Numbered from the stretch's first letter, positions 50,701 to 58,719 are shown. The stretch is 64,000 bases of DNA from Streptomyces sp. NBC_00554 (GCF_041431135.1 NZ_CP107799.1:6262001-6326000), one strand, 5' to 3'. Notes: generated from the sequence alone by a model not told the origin. Made by a program: numbers and translations.

Positions 50701-52222
50701 CGCTCTCGTCCCGGTCGAAGTCGATGCGTCGTCCGCCGCGGTCGGTCACCGCGGCCAGCGGGAGGGCGAACACGTCATGGGCCGCGGGGGCTTGGCCGAG
50801 TGGCGCGAAGTGACGGATGTGGCCCGTGGCGGGGTCGGTGATGCGGATGGGTGCGCCGGGTGCGCCGTCCCAGTCCAGCGGCCAGCGCGGACCCTCCAGC
50901 GGCATCACCGAGGTGCCGGGTGTGGGGACGGGGTAGAGGAGGATCATGCCGTCGTCGGCCGCGAAGACGGCCCCGTCGCTGTCCAGTTCCAGGCGTTCGT
51001 CGAGCGTGGAGGCCCAGGACGGGCCGAACCACTGCCCCCACCGGTACGTTGACAGGTGCGTACGTCGCAGAACGAGCGGCAGGAGGCCGGGGAGCTCGAC
51101 GTCGGTCTCCTCCATGAGCATCTCGCCGGAGACCATGTCGACCGGGTCGCCGTTCTTGCAGCGCGCCTTGGCGGGCTTGCTCGCGCCGGCCGCGTCGTCA
51201 GCCCCCCTACGGAGACCGCCCCTCACCGCCTTGGCCATGCCCTTGAGTCCCATCTTGCCCAGACCCTTCATGCCCTTGGCGAGTTTGCCGAGGCTGGTGA
51301 TGCCCTTGCCGCCGGGTATGCAGTCCAGCGCCGCGAACGCCACGTCCCACAGGGACGCCTGCCCCTTCGCGTATTTGTTGAGGGTGTCGGCGAGGACCAC
51401 GAGGGCTGCGACCAGCAGGATCGCGCCGAGGATCGGCCCCCCGATGATCATCGCGATGATGCCGACGACGGCGACGACGACCTTGCAGACCGTGACGATG
51501 GTGTCCCAGTTGTCGGTGAACCAGTCCCCGACCTCCTCCCACCACTTGCGGTTGTGGATCCCCGCGTCGGAGGCTTCGTCGATCTTGGTCTTGGCCTCCC
51601 GGGCAGCCTCCTCGCGCATTTTCCGGGCGTCCGCGGCCATCTTCTTCGCCGCGTCCAGGGCGTCCTGCGCGTTCGACACGTCCGACTGGGCGGACGTCTG
51701 CGCGGTCTTGGCGTGCTGGGCGTCCCGGGTGGCGGCCCGGACCTTGGCCTCGTCGGGCTTCTCGGTGCTTTTGCTGCCGGTCGGGTCGTCCTTGTACTTG
51801 TCGGCTTCCTTGCCGGCCCTGGTCACCCACGAATCGGCCGACGCGAGACGGGACTTGGCCGAGCTCAGGTCGGTCTGCGCCGCGCGGCCGTTGGCCAGCG
51901 CCCGGTCGGCGAGGGCCTGCGCACGCTCCAGCTTCGGCCAGTACGCAGCCAGCGCACCCCCCGCCATGTCATAGGACGTCCTCAGCTTCTTCAGCTGCTT
52001 CGGCACACCCGAAAACTGATCCTGGAACGCCTTCGCCGACTTACCCGCCCACTGCAGGACCGCTTCCTCGTCCGCCATCCCCTTGATCAGACGCAGCGCA
52101 TCCCCCACGTCATCGGCGAAGTCGAGGAGGTTCTTGGACAGCAGGCGCACCCGGTCCGGATCACCCGGCGTCGGATCCCTCTCCAGATCCAGGACATGCC
52201 AGTCACTCGGCCGATTTCCCAC
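47702..52222 (-). CDS. Rhs/YD-repeat polymorphic toxin protein
   Basis: A 1506-residue protein. The N-terminal about 120 residues (DWHVLDLERDPTPGDPDRVR, then LQWAGKSAKAFQDQFSG) resemble WXG/ESX-secreted helical hairpins. A hydrophobic region follows (TIVTVCKVVVAVVGIIAMIIGG, LGAILLVAALVVLADTL). PVDMVSGEMLMEETDVELPG starts the Rhs/DUF6531 part, then more than 20 YD repeats. The core ends PDPLGLAPAP...NPLRFTDPWGL, after which a variable tail of about 120 residues (HIEGQHGPGA, QTTNVVEVVIRDGNIHTAYPI) looks like a BECR/EndoU-type nuclease. Contact-dependent toxin is likely. I start at GTG 52222 with GGGGGA upstream. No immunity gene is adjacent. Confidence 0.88.
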   Translation of the reverse strand: MGNRPSDWHVLDLERDPTPGDPDRVRLLSKNLLDFADDVGDALRLIKGMADEEAVLQWAGKSAKAFQDQFSGVPKQLKKLRTSYDMAGGALAAYWPKLERAQALADRALANGRAAQTDLSSAKSRLASADSWVTRAGKEADKYKDDPTGSKSTEKPDEAKVRAATRDAQHAKTAQTSAQSDVSNAQDALDAAKKMAADARKMREEAAREAKTKIDEASDAGIHNRKWWEEVGDWFTDNWDTIVTVCKVVVAVVGIIAMIIGGPILGAILLVAALVVLADTLNKYAKGQASLWDVAFAALDCIPGGKGITSLGKLAKGMKGLGKMGLKGMAKAVRGGLRRGADDAAGASKPAKARCKNGDPVDMVSGEMLMEETDVELPGLLPLVLRRTHLSTYRWGQWFGPSWASTLDERLELDSDGAVFAADDGMILLYPVPTPGTSVMPLEGPRWPLDWDGAPGAPIRITDPATGHIRHFAPLGQAPAAHDVFALPLAAVTDRGGRRIDFDRDESGAPIAVRDSGGRHLHVDTEGDRVVGLRLRDPAAGEEGTTLLRYGYSSDGHLTEIHNSSGLPLRLTYDDQARITSWTDRNGSWYRFTYDDQDRCIRGEGADGYLSCSIAYDPEARETRYTDSLGRTTTYRHNERRQVVAQTDPLGNTTYAEWDAYNRLLSRTDPLGNTSRFTYDERGNLISVVRPDGTATTAEYDPFDRPLSITLPTGGRRGYAYDEQGRPTATVDPDGAVTTFAYDASGGLLSVTNALGAAHRVESGPLGLPVSTTAPLGGTTRVSRDAFGRIVESVDATGATTRTVWTVEGRPAERTMPDGSRERWSYDGEGNTVRYTGPDGRSVTHAFTHFDRLCARTDADGSTVRFVYDTELRLTSVTNASGAVWSYTYDPAGLLVGETDFNGRTVSYTYDAAGRLLERTNGAGETTTYVRDTCGRIVERRSGDAVTTFTHDAAGRLVGAVTPDTALTLTRDAAGRVVTEECDGRALHTTYDILGRRVERRTPSGTVSRWDWDANNRPVRVQLADNELSFGYGASGHETERRLGETAVLTQEWDAGHRLTGQTVVGQAAPGADPSGEPLLHRSYTYGQDGGLTAIEDQTHGTRRFAHDRLGRVEGVSATGWSERYAYDAAGNLSRADAPEGPQGERVHDGTLVRRAGHVTYVHDAQGRLVRQSRRLLSGGAREWTYTWDAEDRLTQVTTPDGRRWAYVYDGLGRRTAKRLLSDDGRSAEEETVFTWDGSHLAEQSSSAGGPTRSWEWAPGTDRALLQVDQDTDQDEVDRRFYAIVTDLVGTPTELVDEKGRIAWRARTTLWGTALGGSGDLVDCPLRFPGQYHDAETGLRYNFRRYYDPENARYISPDPLGLAPAPNHHAYVSNPLRFTDPWGLVSCEGNHGITTARENHIEGQHGPGAQDRVRENADPTGPEPSLPGEFNDNFLWDGDDFALGRRLREGIDGTPALPNPRARAGQDTHLHRFDYGSPVGVNGSGQTTNVVEVVIRDGNIHTAYPI

Positions 52223-52304
52223 GTTCGTCCCCCGTTGCACCGCTTCACTCAACGCACGTATGCCGCAGCAAAGTTACTGGATCCTCCGCTCGTACACTTC
52301 GGGC

Positions 52305-53483
52305 GTGAACGACAACCATGTGACGCCCGGCGACGACGCTTCCCGTCGGCATCTCTGGGAGCGGCTCGGCCCGGCGGAATTGAAGCAGCTTGCCGAGTCC
52401 GGCCCGGAGGAGCTGTACGAAGCGGCGGAGCAGCTGTGTCGCCGGGCGGCCGGTGAAGGGCCCGACGGATCCGCTGCGGCGCGCACTGTCGGACGGATTG
52501 CCGAGGCCCTTGCCGACACGCGCTCCGGTGACTGCGTGAGGTTTGCCGCGGACATCGTGGGCAGACTGCTGCCGCCCGGGTCCGCGTACCGGGAGGAAGG
52601 TGACCGGCTGCGGCGCTCGGTGGCCGCGAAGCTGGTCAAGGTCCAGCAGCTGCGGGACTTGGAGGCTCTGTTCGAGGAGCTTCCGGATGGAGTGCAGGAC
52701 ACGGCGGTGGAGGTGCGCGCCTGCGTTCTCGGTGAGCTGGCCCTGATCGGCGCGGGGCGCGGCCGGCCCGTCCTGGACGCGTACGCGGAGACGCTGCGCG
52801 AGCTGGGGCACCCGCTGGCCCGGCTGCCCAGGACGCGGCTGGACATCGAGCACCGGTTCGGGGTCCGTGTCCGGGGCCTCGGGTCCATCAAGACTGCTGA
52901 CCAGCTCCGGTCGCGTTTTCCGGAGATCCCCGCCACCGAAAACGGTGCAGCGGCCGGACGTACGGCCAGTGAGACCCCCGACGGCCGCCGCGCACGGGCG
53001 GCCGCTGAACCTTTCACCGTCAGCGGCTGGTCCCGCGAGCCCGAGGCGCGTTTCTTCACGCTGCCGAGCCCGCTCGCCCCGGACGACTTCGCCATCTCAC
53101 TCATCAAGGAACTGCCACTGGACTGCCTGGCAGGCGAAGGCACACGCCGAGGTGTCGCCGTCACCTGCCGGACGACGCCCGACGACGTACTCAATGAACT
53201 GTTCTCGGCGGCCTACAACGGCGGAGTGAACGGTCAGGCGCAGGGTGGCGCGTACGCCAGGCTGTACGCCTGGAACAGTCTGTACGCGCTGATGGGGCTG
53301 CCCGTCGACATTCCGTTCCTGGAAGCGGTGCTGCTCGCCGCCGACCACCGGTGGCTGCGCTTCATCGCGTTCACGGACTGGTTCCACCACGACACGTCGG
53401 ACGTGGCCTTCGCCGTGCTCGATCCCACCCGTACTCGGGCCACGGTGCTGGCGGCGACCGACACCGATGCCGACGCCGACTGA
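52305..53483 (+). CDS. DUF6183 protein
   Basis: A 392-residue soluble helical protein. The C-terminal half has the streptomycete DUF6183 pattern: ISLIKELPLDCLAGEGTRRGVAVTCRTTPDDVLNELFSAAYNGGVNGQAQGGAYARLYAWNSL, then LMGLPVDIPFLEAVLLAADHRWLRFIAFTDWFHHDTSDVAFAVLDPTRTRATVLAATDTD. It is divergent from the Rhs gene, with 82 bases between start codons. Start GTG 52305 is provisional; GTG 52320 is possible. Function unknown. Whether it protects against the divergent toxin is not known, since immunity genes are normally downstream of the toxin tail. Confidence 0.75.
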   Translation: MNDNHVTPGDDASRRHLWERLGPAELKQLAESGPEELYEAAEQLCRRAAGEGPDGSAAARTVGRIAEALADTRSGDCVRFAADIVGRLLPPGSAYREEGDRLRRSVAAKLVKVQQLRDLEALFEELPDGVQDTAVEVRACVLGELALIGAGRGRPVLDAYAETLRELGHPLARLPRTRLDIEHRFGVRVRGLGSIKTADQLRSRFPEIPATENGAAAGRTASETPDGRRARAAAEPFTVSGWSREPEARFFTLPSPLAPDDFAISLIKELPLDCLAGEGTRRGVAVTCRTTPDDVLNELFSAAYNGGVNGQAQGGAYARLYAWNSLYALMGLPVDIPFLEAVLLAADHRWLRFIAFTDWFHHDTSDVAFAVLDPTRTRATVLAATDTDADAD

Positions 53484-53531
53484 TCAGCGCGGAGCTCAGG
53501 CGCCGGAAGGGCTAAATCGTTTCCGCTGATC
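53482..53531 (+). terminator. possible terminator after DUF6183
   Basis: GATCAGCG (53482-53489) and CGCTGATC (53524-53531) are perfect inverted arms overlapping the DUF6183 stop codon, with about 34 bases between. No U-run. Weak evidence. Confidence 0.4.
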
Positions 53532-53657
53532 GAGGGGACCCGCACGGCCGATCGGGGCCCACGCCGGGCGCGGCGCTCCGGTGCCGGCGCTCGCGTGTGG
53601 CAGGGTCACGGGCCGCTGCCCGGTACCGCTTACGCTCCCGATCGGCAAAGGCTCCTC

Positions 53658-54521
53658 ATGCGAACGCGAACGCGAATGCGATTGAGACTGTGCACGTCCC
53701 TGCCCCTCTCCGTTACAGCTGCGGCCGCCGCTCTTCCCCTCATGCTCGCCGCGCCCGGTACGGCCGTGGCGAACCCCCGCCCGACCTGTGCCGCGCCCGA
53801 CAGCCGCACCTTTCCGGTGAAGACCCGGATCCACGGGGGGCCCGCCAGTTACGACGTCGGGGGAGACTTCCGGACCTGGTACATCGACCTCACCAACACC
53901 ACAGCGCACACCTGCGGCAACATCCACCCGATCGTCGTCCTCGTGGACGAGAAGCGGGCGCTGCGGCCCGAACAGGCGCGGCTGGAGTTCTACGAGGGTG
54001 CAGGTAAGGGCGAGGGCCGGGATCCGCATCCGGTCGAGTTCGAGAAGAGTGACGAGGACGAGAACGTGGGGGCGTTCGACGACGGGTTTCCGGGGTTCAC
54101 GGTGGGACCCGGGCGGACGCTCACCGTGAAGGTGCGTCTCTCCGTCACCTCCGACGCGGCCGCGCCGAACGATGTCGTCGCGAACGCGGCCGTCGTCCAG
54201 CGGCACGACGACGACGGGGACTGGGTGGGGGAGTCGAACGACTACCGGTTCCGCATCGAGGACGAGGACGGGGACGTAGCAGAAGCAGAAGGGGAAGTAG
54301 GAGGAGAGGACTCGGGCGGGAACAGCGACGGTGAGATCTTGGCCGGCAGCGGCGACGGGGGCGGCGTACGCGATGAAGGGGTGGCGTCGGGTGCGGACGA
54401 GCTGGCCAGTACCGGTCCGCGGGCACCGCACGGGCTCGGCGTGACCGTGGGTCTCGGGCTGTTCGCCGCGGGGGCCGTCCTCCTTGTCGTGTCCCGGCGG
54501 TGGGTACGGCTGCGCCGGTGA
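53658..54521 (+). CDS. secreted LASTG-anchored surface protein
   Basis: A 287-residue exported protein. The N-terminal RTRTRMRLRLCTSLPLSVTAAAAALPLMLAAPGTAVANP is a long basic signal peptide. A beta-rich domain of about 130 residues follows, starting PTCAAPDSRTFPVKTRIHGG. Then an acidic Glu/Asp/Gly linker leads to ELASTG (Leu249-Gly253), a hydrophobic helix GLGVTVGLGLFAAGAVLLVV and RRWVRLRR. LAxTG-helix-arginines is a sortase E sorting signal. Start ATG 53658. The function of the exposed domain is unknown. The sortase at 39.6 kb is the obvious candidate enzyme. Confidence 0.78.
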   Translation: MRTRTRMRLRLCTSLPLSVTAAAAALPLMLAAPGTAVANPRPTCAAPDSRTFPVKTRIHGGPASYDVGGDFRTWYIDLTNTTAHTCGNIHPIVVLVDEKRALRPEQARLEFYEGAGKGEGRDPHPVEFEKSDEDENVGAFDDGFPGFTVGPGRTLTVKVRLSVTSDAAAPNDVVANAAVVQRHDDDGDWVGESNDYRFRIEDEDGDVAEAEGEVGGEDSGGNSDGEILAGSGDGGGVRDEGVASGADELASTGPRAPHGLGVTVGLGLFAAGAVLLVVSRRWVRLRR

Positions 54522-54689
54522 CCCCCGTGGGCTGCCGCCCGGGCTCGTCGGGCGGATCACCGACCGGTACGGCCATCCGCGCGACGCCCATGTCCGTGCT
54601 CGCCGGGTGCCGGCGCCGCTCGCGCTTCTGATCGCCACGGTCGGCACCTGGAGCCCGTCGCGAGCACCCCGTCTGCGACGATCCTCCCC

Positions 54690-55448
54690 GTGGACTACCC
54701 GAACGACCAGGCCCCCGGCGCCCCCGTCCGCTCCGGCATCCCGGAGCACGGCCGCATTCCGAAGTACTACGCGGTGAAGGCGCATATCGCCCTGCTCATC
54801 GAGGAGTTGGGCGAGGGCGGCCCGCTGCCGACCGAGCGTGATCTCGCGGAGAAGTACGAGGTCGCGCGGGAGACCGTGCGGCAGGCGCTGCGGGAGCTGT
54901 TGCTGGAGGGGAAGCTGCGGCGGCAGGGGCGTGGGACGGTCGTCGCCGGGCCGAAGCTGGAGCAGCCGCTCTCACTCGCCAGCTACACCGAGGGCGTACG
55001 GCGGCAGGGGCGCACCCCCGGCCGTACCCTGATCAGCCTCGACCGCTTCCCCTGCCCCGAGGCCCTCGCCGCCGAGGCCGGGCTGACACGCGGCGAACCC
55101 GTCTGGCACATGGAGCGTGTCCTGCTCGCCGATGACGAGCGGGTCGGGCTCGAGAGTACGTACGTCGCTGTCGCCCGCGTGCCGCACCTCGACCGCGACT
55201 TCACTCCCGACTCCTCTTTCTACGCCTACCTCCACGACCGGCTCGGCATCGCGTTCGGTGACGCAGACGAGCGCATCGAGACGGTCCTTGCCACTCCGCG
55301 CGAGGCGCTGCTCATCGGTACGCCGCCCGCGTTGCCCATGCTGCTGATCCACCGGGTCTCGCGGGACACGGCCGGGATGCCGCTGGAGCGGGTGCGGACG
55401 CTGTACCGGGGGGATCGCTTCTCGTTCACGGCCCATCTGGGCAGCTGA
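54690..55448 (+). CDS. GntR/UTRA regulator, candidate controller of the phosphonate genes
   Basis: A 252-residue HutC-type GntR protein. The winged helix is in about residues 25-85 (GPLPTERDLAEKYEVARETVRQALRELLLEGKLRRQGRGTVVAG). The UTRA ligand domain follows (LASYTEGVRRQGRTPGRTLISLD, WHMERVLLADDERVGLESTYV, AMPLERVRT-like region MPLERVRTLYRGDRFSF). The related PhnF and DasR bind phosphonate or amino-sugar ligands. It lies 2.1 kb upstream of a phosphonate uptake operon whose promoter has a half-matched GGGTCTAGCCC site. Control of that operon is plausible. GTG 54690 is the start, with a poor ribosome site. Confidence 0.85.
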   Translation: MDYPNDQAPGAPVRSGIPEHGRIPKYYAVKAHIALLIEELGEGGPLPTERDLAEKYEVARETVRQALRELLLEGKLRRQGRGTVVAGPKLEQPLSLASYTEGVRRQGRTPGRTLISLDRFPCPEALAAEAGLTRGEPVWHMERVLLADDERVGLESTYVAVARVPHLDRDFTPDSSFYAYLHDRLGIAFGDADERIETVLATPREALLIGTPPALPMLLIHRVSRDTAGMPLERVRTLYRGDRFSFTAHLGS

Positions 55449-55476
55449 TGGCGACCGGGCTGGATGTCGCCGGGTG

Positions 55477-56349
55477 TCAGCTCCGGAGCAGGCCCAACTC
55501 CCGTTCCGCAAAAGCCTGGAAGCTGCGCGGTGGGCGGCCGGTGAGGCGCTGGACCGTGTCGGTGGTGCGGTCCTCGGCGCCTTCGGCGATGGTGCGGTCC
55601 ATGCCGGCGAGCATCGCGGCGAACTCGGCGGGCATGTCGGCGGCGAGACGGTCGCGCATCTGCTCGTAGGTCAGCCGGTGGTGGGTGATGGTCCGGCCGG
55701 TGACCTGGGTGAGGGTGGCGGCGATGTCGTCGTAGCCCAGTGCTTGCGGGCCGGTGATGACCAGGTCGGTGTTCGGGGCCTGCGGCTCGGTCAGCGCGTG
55801 TACGGCGACGGCGGCGATGTCGTCGGCGTCGACGAACCCGACGCGGCCCTCACCGGCGGCCGTCCGGATGGTTCCGTCCGCTCGGATCGTCATGGCGTGT
55901 GCGTGGTCGCCGGTGAAGTTCTGCATGAACCACGAGGGCCGCAGGACCGCCCACTGGGAGAACAGACCGGGCAGGGCCTGGTGAACCTGTCCCACCGCGG
56001 GGCCTCCGGCGGGGATCGCCGACGAGCTGAGCAGGACCGCGCGGTGGACGCCCGCGGCGCGGGCCTGCCGGAGGAAGGGCAGCATGACGGCTGCCGGGTC
56101 CGGAGAGCCGAGCGGCGGGATGAGATAGACCCGGTCCGCGCCTTCGAGGGCGCCGTCGAAGGACGTGGGGTCGTCCCAGTCGAAGCGGACGGGAGTGGTC
56201 CCGTCCACGGGAGTTGCCCCGTCCACAGGTGCGGCACGACGACTGGCGGCTTTCACGCGCCGTCCCGCGGCGGCCAGTTGGGCGGTGACACGGCTGCCGG
56301 TGGTGCCGGTGGCCCCGATGACCAGGGTGAACTCCGGTGACGCGTCCAT
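55477..56349 (-). CDS. NmrA/SDR-type NAD(P)H-binding protein
   Basis: A 290-residue protein of the atypical short-chain dehydrogenase (NmrA/QOR2) type. FTLVIGATGTTGSRVTAQLAAAGRRVKAASRR is the nucleotide site, and GADRVYLIPPLGSPDP, AVLLSSSAIPAGG, VLRPSWFMQNF and FVDADDIAAVAVHAL fill the Rossmann fold. The catalytic Tyr is absent, as is usual for NmrA-type proteins. It overlaps the upstream SnoaL-like gene by one base (TGATG), so the pair is coupled. They are divergent from tetR and probably respond to it. Substrate unknown. Confidence 0.88.
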   Translation of the reverse strand: MDASPEFTLVIGATGTTGSRVTAQLAAAGRRVKAASRRAAPVDGATPVDGTTPVRFDWDDPTSFDGALEGADRVYLIPPLGSPDPAAVMLPFLRQARAAGVHRAVLLSSSAIPAGGPAVGQVHQALPGLFSQWAVLRPSWFMQNFTGDHAHAMTIRADGTIRTAAGEGRVGFVDADDIAAVAVHALTEPQAPNTDLVITGPQALGYDDIAATLTQVTGRTITHHRLTYEQMRDRLAADMPAEFAAMLAGMDRTIAEGAEDRTTDTVQRLTGRPPRSFQAFAERELGLLRS

Positions 56350-56777
56350 CAGTTGCTCCCGGCGAAGTTGGTGGCGGGGTCCTGGACGGCGAGCGGGTTC
56401 CAGTAGTCGCGGTAGCTGGTGATGAGGCCGTTCCTGACGGTGACAACGGCGATGTAGGACATGTCGAAGGGGCTGCCGGTGTCCACCACGCGGCCCACCC
56501 CGCGCATCTCGACCACGATGGTCTCCGGCGCGATGGTCTGGTGGATCTCGACGTAGGGGAACTCGTGGAGGTCTATGTGGTCGGGGTAGTCGCGCATGTA
56601 CTCGGCGATGGCCGCCTTGCCCTCCAGCCGCGTCGGCCAGCCTTCCGGCGCGAAGGGGAACTCGAGGATGCCGTCCCCGTCCCACAGGTCGACCCACGCG
56701 GGGATGTCCTTGTCCAGCAGTAGTCGCAGGCCGTGGCGGTACAGGTCCGCCGGTGCGGTGTTCGTGGTCATGGTCAT
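56349..56777 (-). CDS. nuclear transport factor 2/SnoaL-like protein
   Basis: A 142-residue single-domain NTF2-fold protein: YRHGLRLLLDKDIPAWVDLWDGDGILEFPFAPEGWPTRLEGKAAIAEYMRDYPDHIDLHE and VVDTGSPFDMSYIAVVTVRNGLITSYRDYWNPLAV. Such proteins are small-molecule isomerases, hydrolases or binding proteins. It is translationally coupled with the NmrA-like gene (TGATG). Start ATG 56777 with GGGACGGAGC, close to two TetR operator palindromes. Likely a detoxification pair. Confidence 0.88.
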   Translation of the reverse strand: MTMTTNTAPADLYRHGLRLLLDKDIPAWVDLWDGDGILEFPFAPEGWPTRLEGKAAIAEYMRDYPDHIDLHEFPYVEIHQTIAPETIVVEMRGVGRVVDTGSPFDMSYIAVVTVRNGLITSYRDYWNPLAVQDPATNFAGSN

Positions 56778-56799
56778 GGGGTGCTCCGTCCCGTACGAT

Positions 56800-56850
56800 A
56801 CGGACCCTGGGTCCGTTTCATGTGGAGGACGATACGGACCCGGGGTCCGT
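56800..56850. promoter_or_regulatory. two TetR operator palindromes
   Basis: ACGGACCC-T-GGGTCCGT (56800-56816) and ACGGACCC-G-GGGTCCGT (56834-56850) are both perfect palindromes except for the central base, 34 bases apart and each preceded by GAT and followed by TT. They sit between the divergent SnoaL-like (start 56777) and tetR (start 56870) genes and are very likely the binding sites of that TetR protein. Confidence 0.85.
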
Positions 56851-56869
56851 TTAGCAAGAGGAGGAACCG

Positions 56870-57463
56870 ATGCCCGAGCGCAAGCCCCGCGCCGACGCAA
56901 CTCGCAACAGGGAGGCCGTCCTTGTGGCCGCCGACGCGCTCTTCGCCCGTTGCGAGAGCCCCGAGTCGGTCACCATGGCCGACATCGCGGCAGCGGCCGG
57001 CGTCGGCAAGGCAACGCTCTTCCGTGGCTTCGGCGACCGCACGGGCCTGATCCACGCGCTGTACGAGACGCGGCTCGCGCCGATCAGGCTCGCCGCCGAA
57101 GAGGGGGCGCCGCCTCTGGGACCGGCCACCCCGCCGCTCCAGCGCGTCCCCGCCCTCCTCGACGCCGTCCTGTGCTTCAAGCTCGACAACCGCCACCTTG
57201 CCCTGGCGCTGGAGGGAACCGGCGGCGACAGCCCTTATGTGGCCGGGCACTACGAGCGGTGGCACGGCACGCTCCGGGCCGCGCTGGAGCAGATTCCCGG
57301 GCTCGACGGCAGCGATTTCACCGCGCACGCCCTGCTTGCGGCCACCCGCGCCGACCTCGTCGAACACCTCGTCGGCCGGCAGGGGATGACTCGCGAGGAG
57401 ATGCGGGCTCAGCTGGCGGCCTTCGCTGCGAGGGTCCTGGGGTCCTGTACGTCGCTGGGCTGA
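56870..57463 (+). CDS. TetR family transcriptional regulator
   Basis: A 197-residue TetR repressor. Residues about 10-58 carry the helix-turn-helix (RNREAVLVAADALFARCESPESVTMADIAAAAGVGKATLFRGFGDRTGLI). The ligand domain is helical with LALALEGTGGDSPYVAGHYERWHGTLRAALEQI. The start is ATG 56870 (MPERKPRADATRNREAV), behind AAGAGGAGG. Two identical 17-base palindromes in the divergent spacer indicate strong control of the NmrA/SnoaL pair, and of itself. Inducer unknown. Confidence 0.93.
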   Translation: MPERKPRADATRNREAVLVAADALFARCESPESVTMADIAAAAGVGKATLFRGFGDRTGLIHALYETRLAPIRLAAEEGAPPLGPATPPLQRVPALLDAVLCFKLDNRHLALALEGTGGDSPYVAGHYERWHGTLRAALEQIPGLDGSDFTAHALLAATRADLVEHLVGRQGMTREEMRAQLAAFAARVLGSCTSLG

Positions 57464-57507
57464 GTGCCCGAGCCCCCCTCGGCTTATTTTTATAACGACA
57501 ACATAAC

Positions 57508-57518
57508 GGGTCTAGCCC
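57508..57518. promoter_or_regulatory. candidate GntR/UTRA operator before the phosphonate operon
   Basis: GGGTCTAGCCC resembles the GGTCTAGACC core recognised by DasR- and PhnF-type GntR regulators, with one deviating position. It sits 77 bases before the FAD oxidoreductase start in an AT-rich promoter region (TTATTTTTATAACG nearby). Position fits a regulator of this operon. Confidence 0.45.
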
Positions 57519-57594
57519 AAACGTGATGGGCAGTTCACCATCTGGATGCTGGGCGGTCCCTTCTGATTCCCCCCTCCCGAGGAGCGTTGCCGTT

Positions 57595-58719
57595 GTGAGA
57601 GTGATAGTCGTCGGAGCCGGCGTGGTGGGCACCCTGCATGCCTGGCACGCAGTGGAGCGCGGCCACGAGGTCGTGCAGATCGAGCGTGAGGCGGAGGCCC
57701 GCGGGGCCTCGCTACGCAACTTCGGGCAGATCTGGGTGAGTGGTCGCGCCGGAGGAGAGGAGCTCGAAACCGCCCTGCGGGCAAGGGAGTTGTGGGAGTC
57801 GATCGGGGCGCGCGTCCCGGGGATCGGCTTCCGGGCGAACGGGTCCCTGACCCCGGTACGCGGCGAGCATGAACTCGCCGTCGCCGAGGCGGCCGTGGCC
57901 CGCCCGGACGCCGCCGCGCGCGGCTACAAGCTGCTGACGGCGGGCGAGGCGCTCGCCGTGAACCCGGCGCTGCGGGGTGCGTACGACGCCGCCCTCTACT
58001 GCGAGCGCGACGCGGCCGTCGAACCGCGCGTCTCCCAACTCGCCCTCCGCACTGAGTTGTTGAAGTCTCCCCGTTACACCTTCCTGCCGGGGCGCGAGGT
58101 CCGCGACGTCGTCGGTGGGCACGCGGTCCGCGACGACCACGGGGAGGTGCACCGCGGCGACGTGGTGGTGCTGTGCACAGGGGCCTGGCTGGGCGGTCTC
58201 GTACGGGAGCTGGCGGGTCCTGAGCTTCCCGTGCGGCGCGTACGGCTGCAGATGATGCAGACCGAGCCGCTCGGCGAACCGCTCACCACCTCCGTCGCCG
58301 ACGCGGACAGCTTCCGCTACTACCCGGCCTACCGCGGCGATGCGCTCGACCGGCTCAACTCCAGCCAGCCGCAGGCCGAGACGGCTGCCGCCCACCGTAT
58401 GCAGCTGCTCATGGTGCAGCGCGCGGACGGCGGGCTGACCATCGGCGACACCCACGAGTACGAGCACCCCTTCGCCTTCGACACCGTCGAGGAGCCGTAC
58501 GAGCACCTGACCGGCGTCGTCGAGTCCTTCCTCGGACGGCCGCTGCCGAAGATCCGGCGGCGCTGGGCCGGGGTGTACGCGCAGTGCACCGACACCGGCC
58601 GGGTGGTGCACCGGCAGCGGGTGCGGGACGGGGTGTGGCTGGTCACCGGGCCCGGCGGGCGCGGCATGACCTGCTCACCCGCCATTGCCGAGACGACCGC
58701 CGACGAACTGGGATGGTGA
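57595..58719 (+). CDS. TIGR03364-type FAD-dependent oxidoreductase of phosphonate metabolism
   Basis: A 374-residue DAAO-fold flavoenzyme: VIVVGAGVVGTLHAWHAVERGHEVVQIERE is the GxGxxG FAD site, NFGQIWVSG and LYCERDAAVEPRVSQLAL follow, and ends VTGPGGRGMTCSPAIAE (C-terminal FAD contact). The phosphonatase-like hydrolase comes next, and AEP-uptake genes follow, so it is probably a phosphonate-linked amine or alcohol oxidase, such as one that oxidises 2-aminoethylphosphonate or its hydroxylated form. Start GTG 57595, with GAGGAG upstream. First gene of the operon. Confidence 0.85.
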   Translation: MRVIVVGAGVVGTLHAWHAVERGHEVVQIEREAEARGASLRNFGQIWVSGRAGGEELETALRARELWESIGARVPGIGFRANGSLTPVRGEHELAVAEAAVARPDAAARGYKLLTAGEALAVNPALRGAYDAALYCERDAAVEPRVSQLALRTELLKSPRYTFLPGREVRDVVGGHAVRDDHGEVHRGDVVVLCTGAWLGGLVRELAGPELPVRRVRLQMMQTEPLGEPLTTSVADADSFRYYPAYRGDALDRLNSSQPQAETAAAHRMQLLMVQRADGGLTIGDTHEYEHPFAFDTVEEPYEHLTGVVESFLGRPLPKIRRRWAGVYAQCTDTGRVVHRQRVRDGVWLVTGPGGRGMTCSPAIAETTADELGW

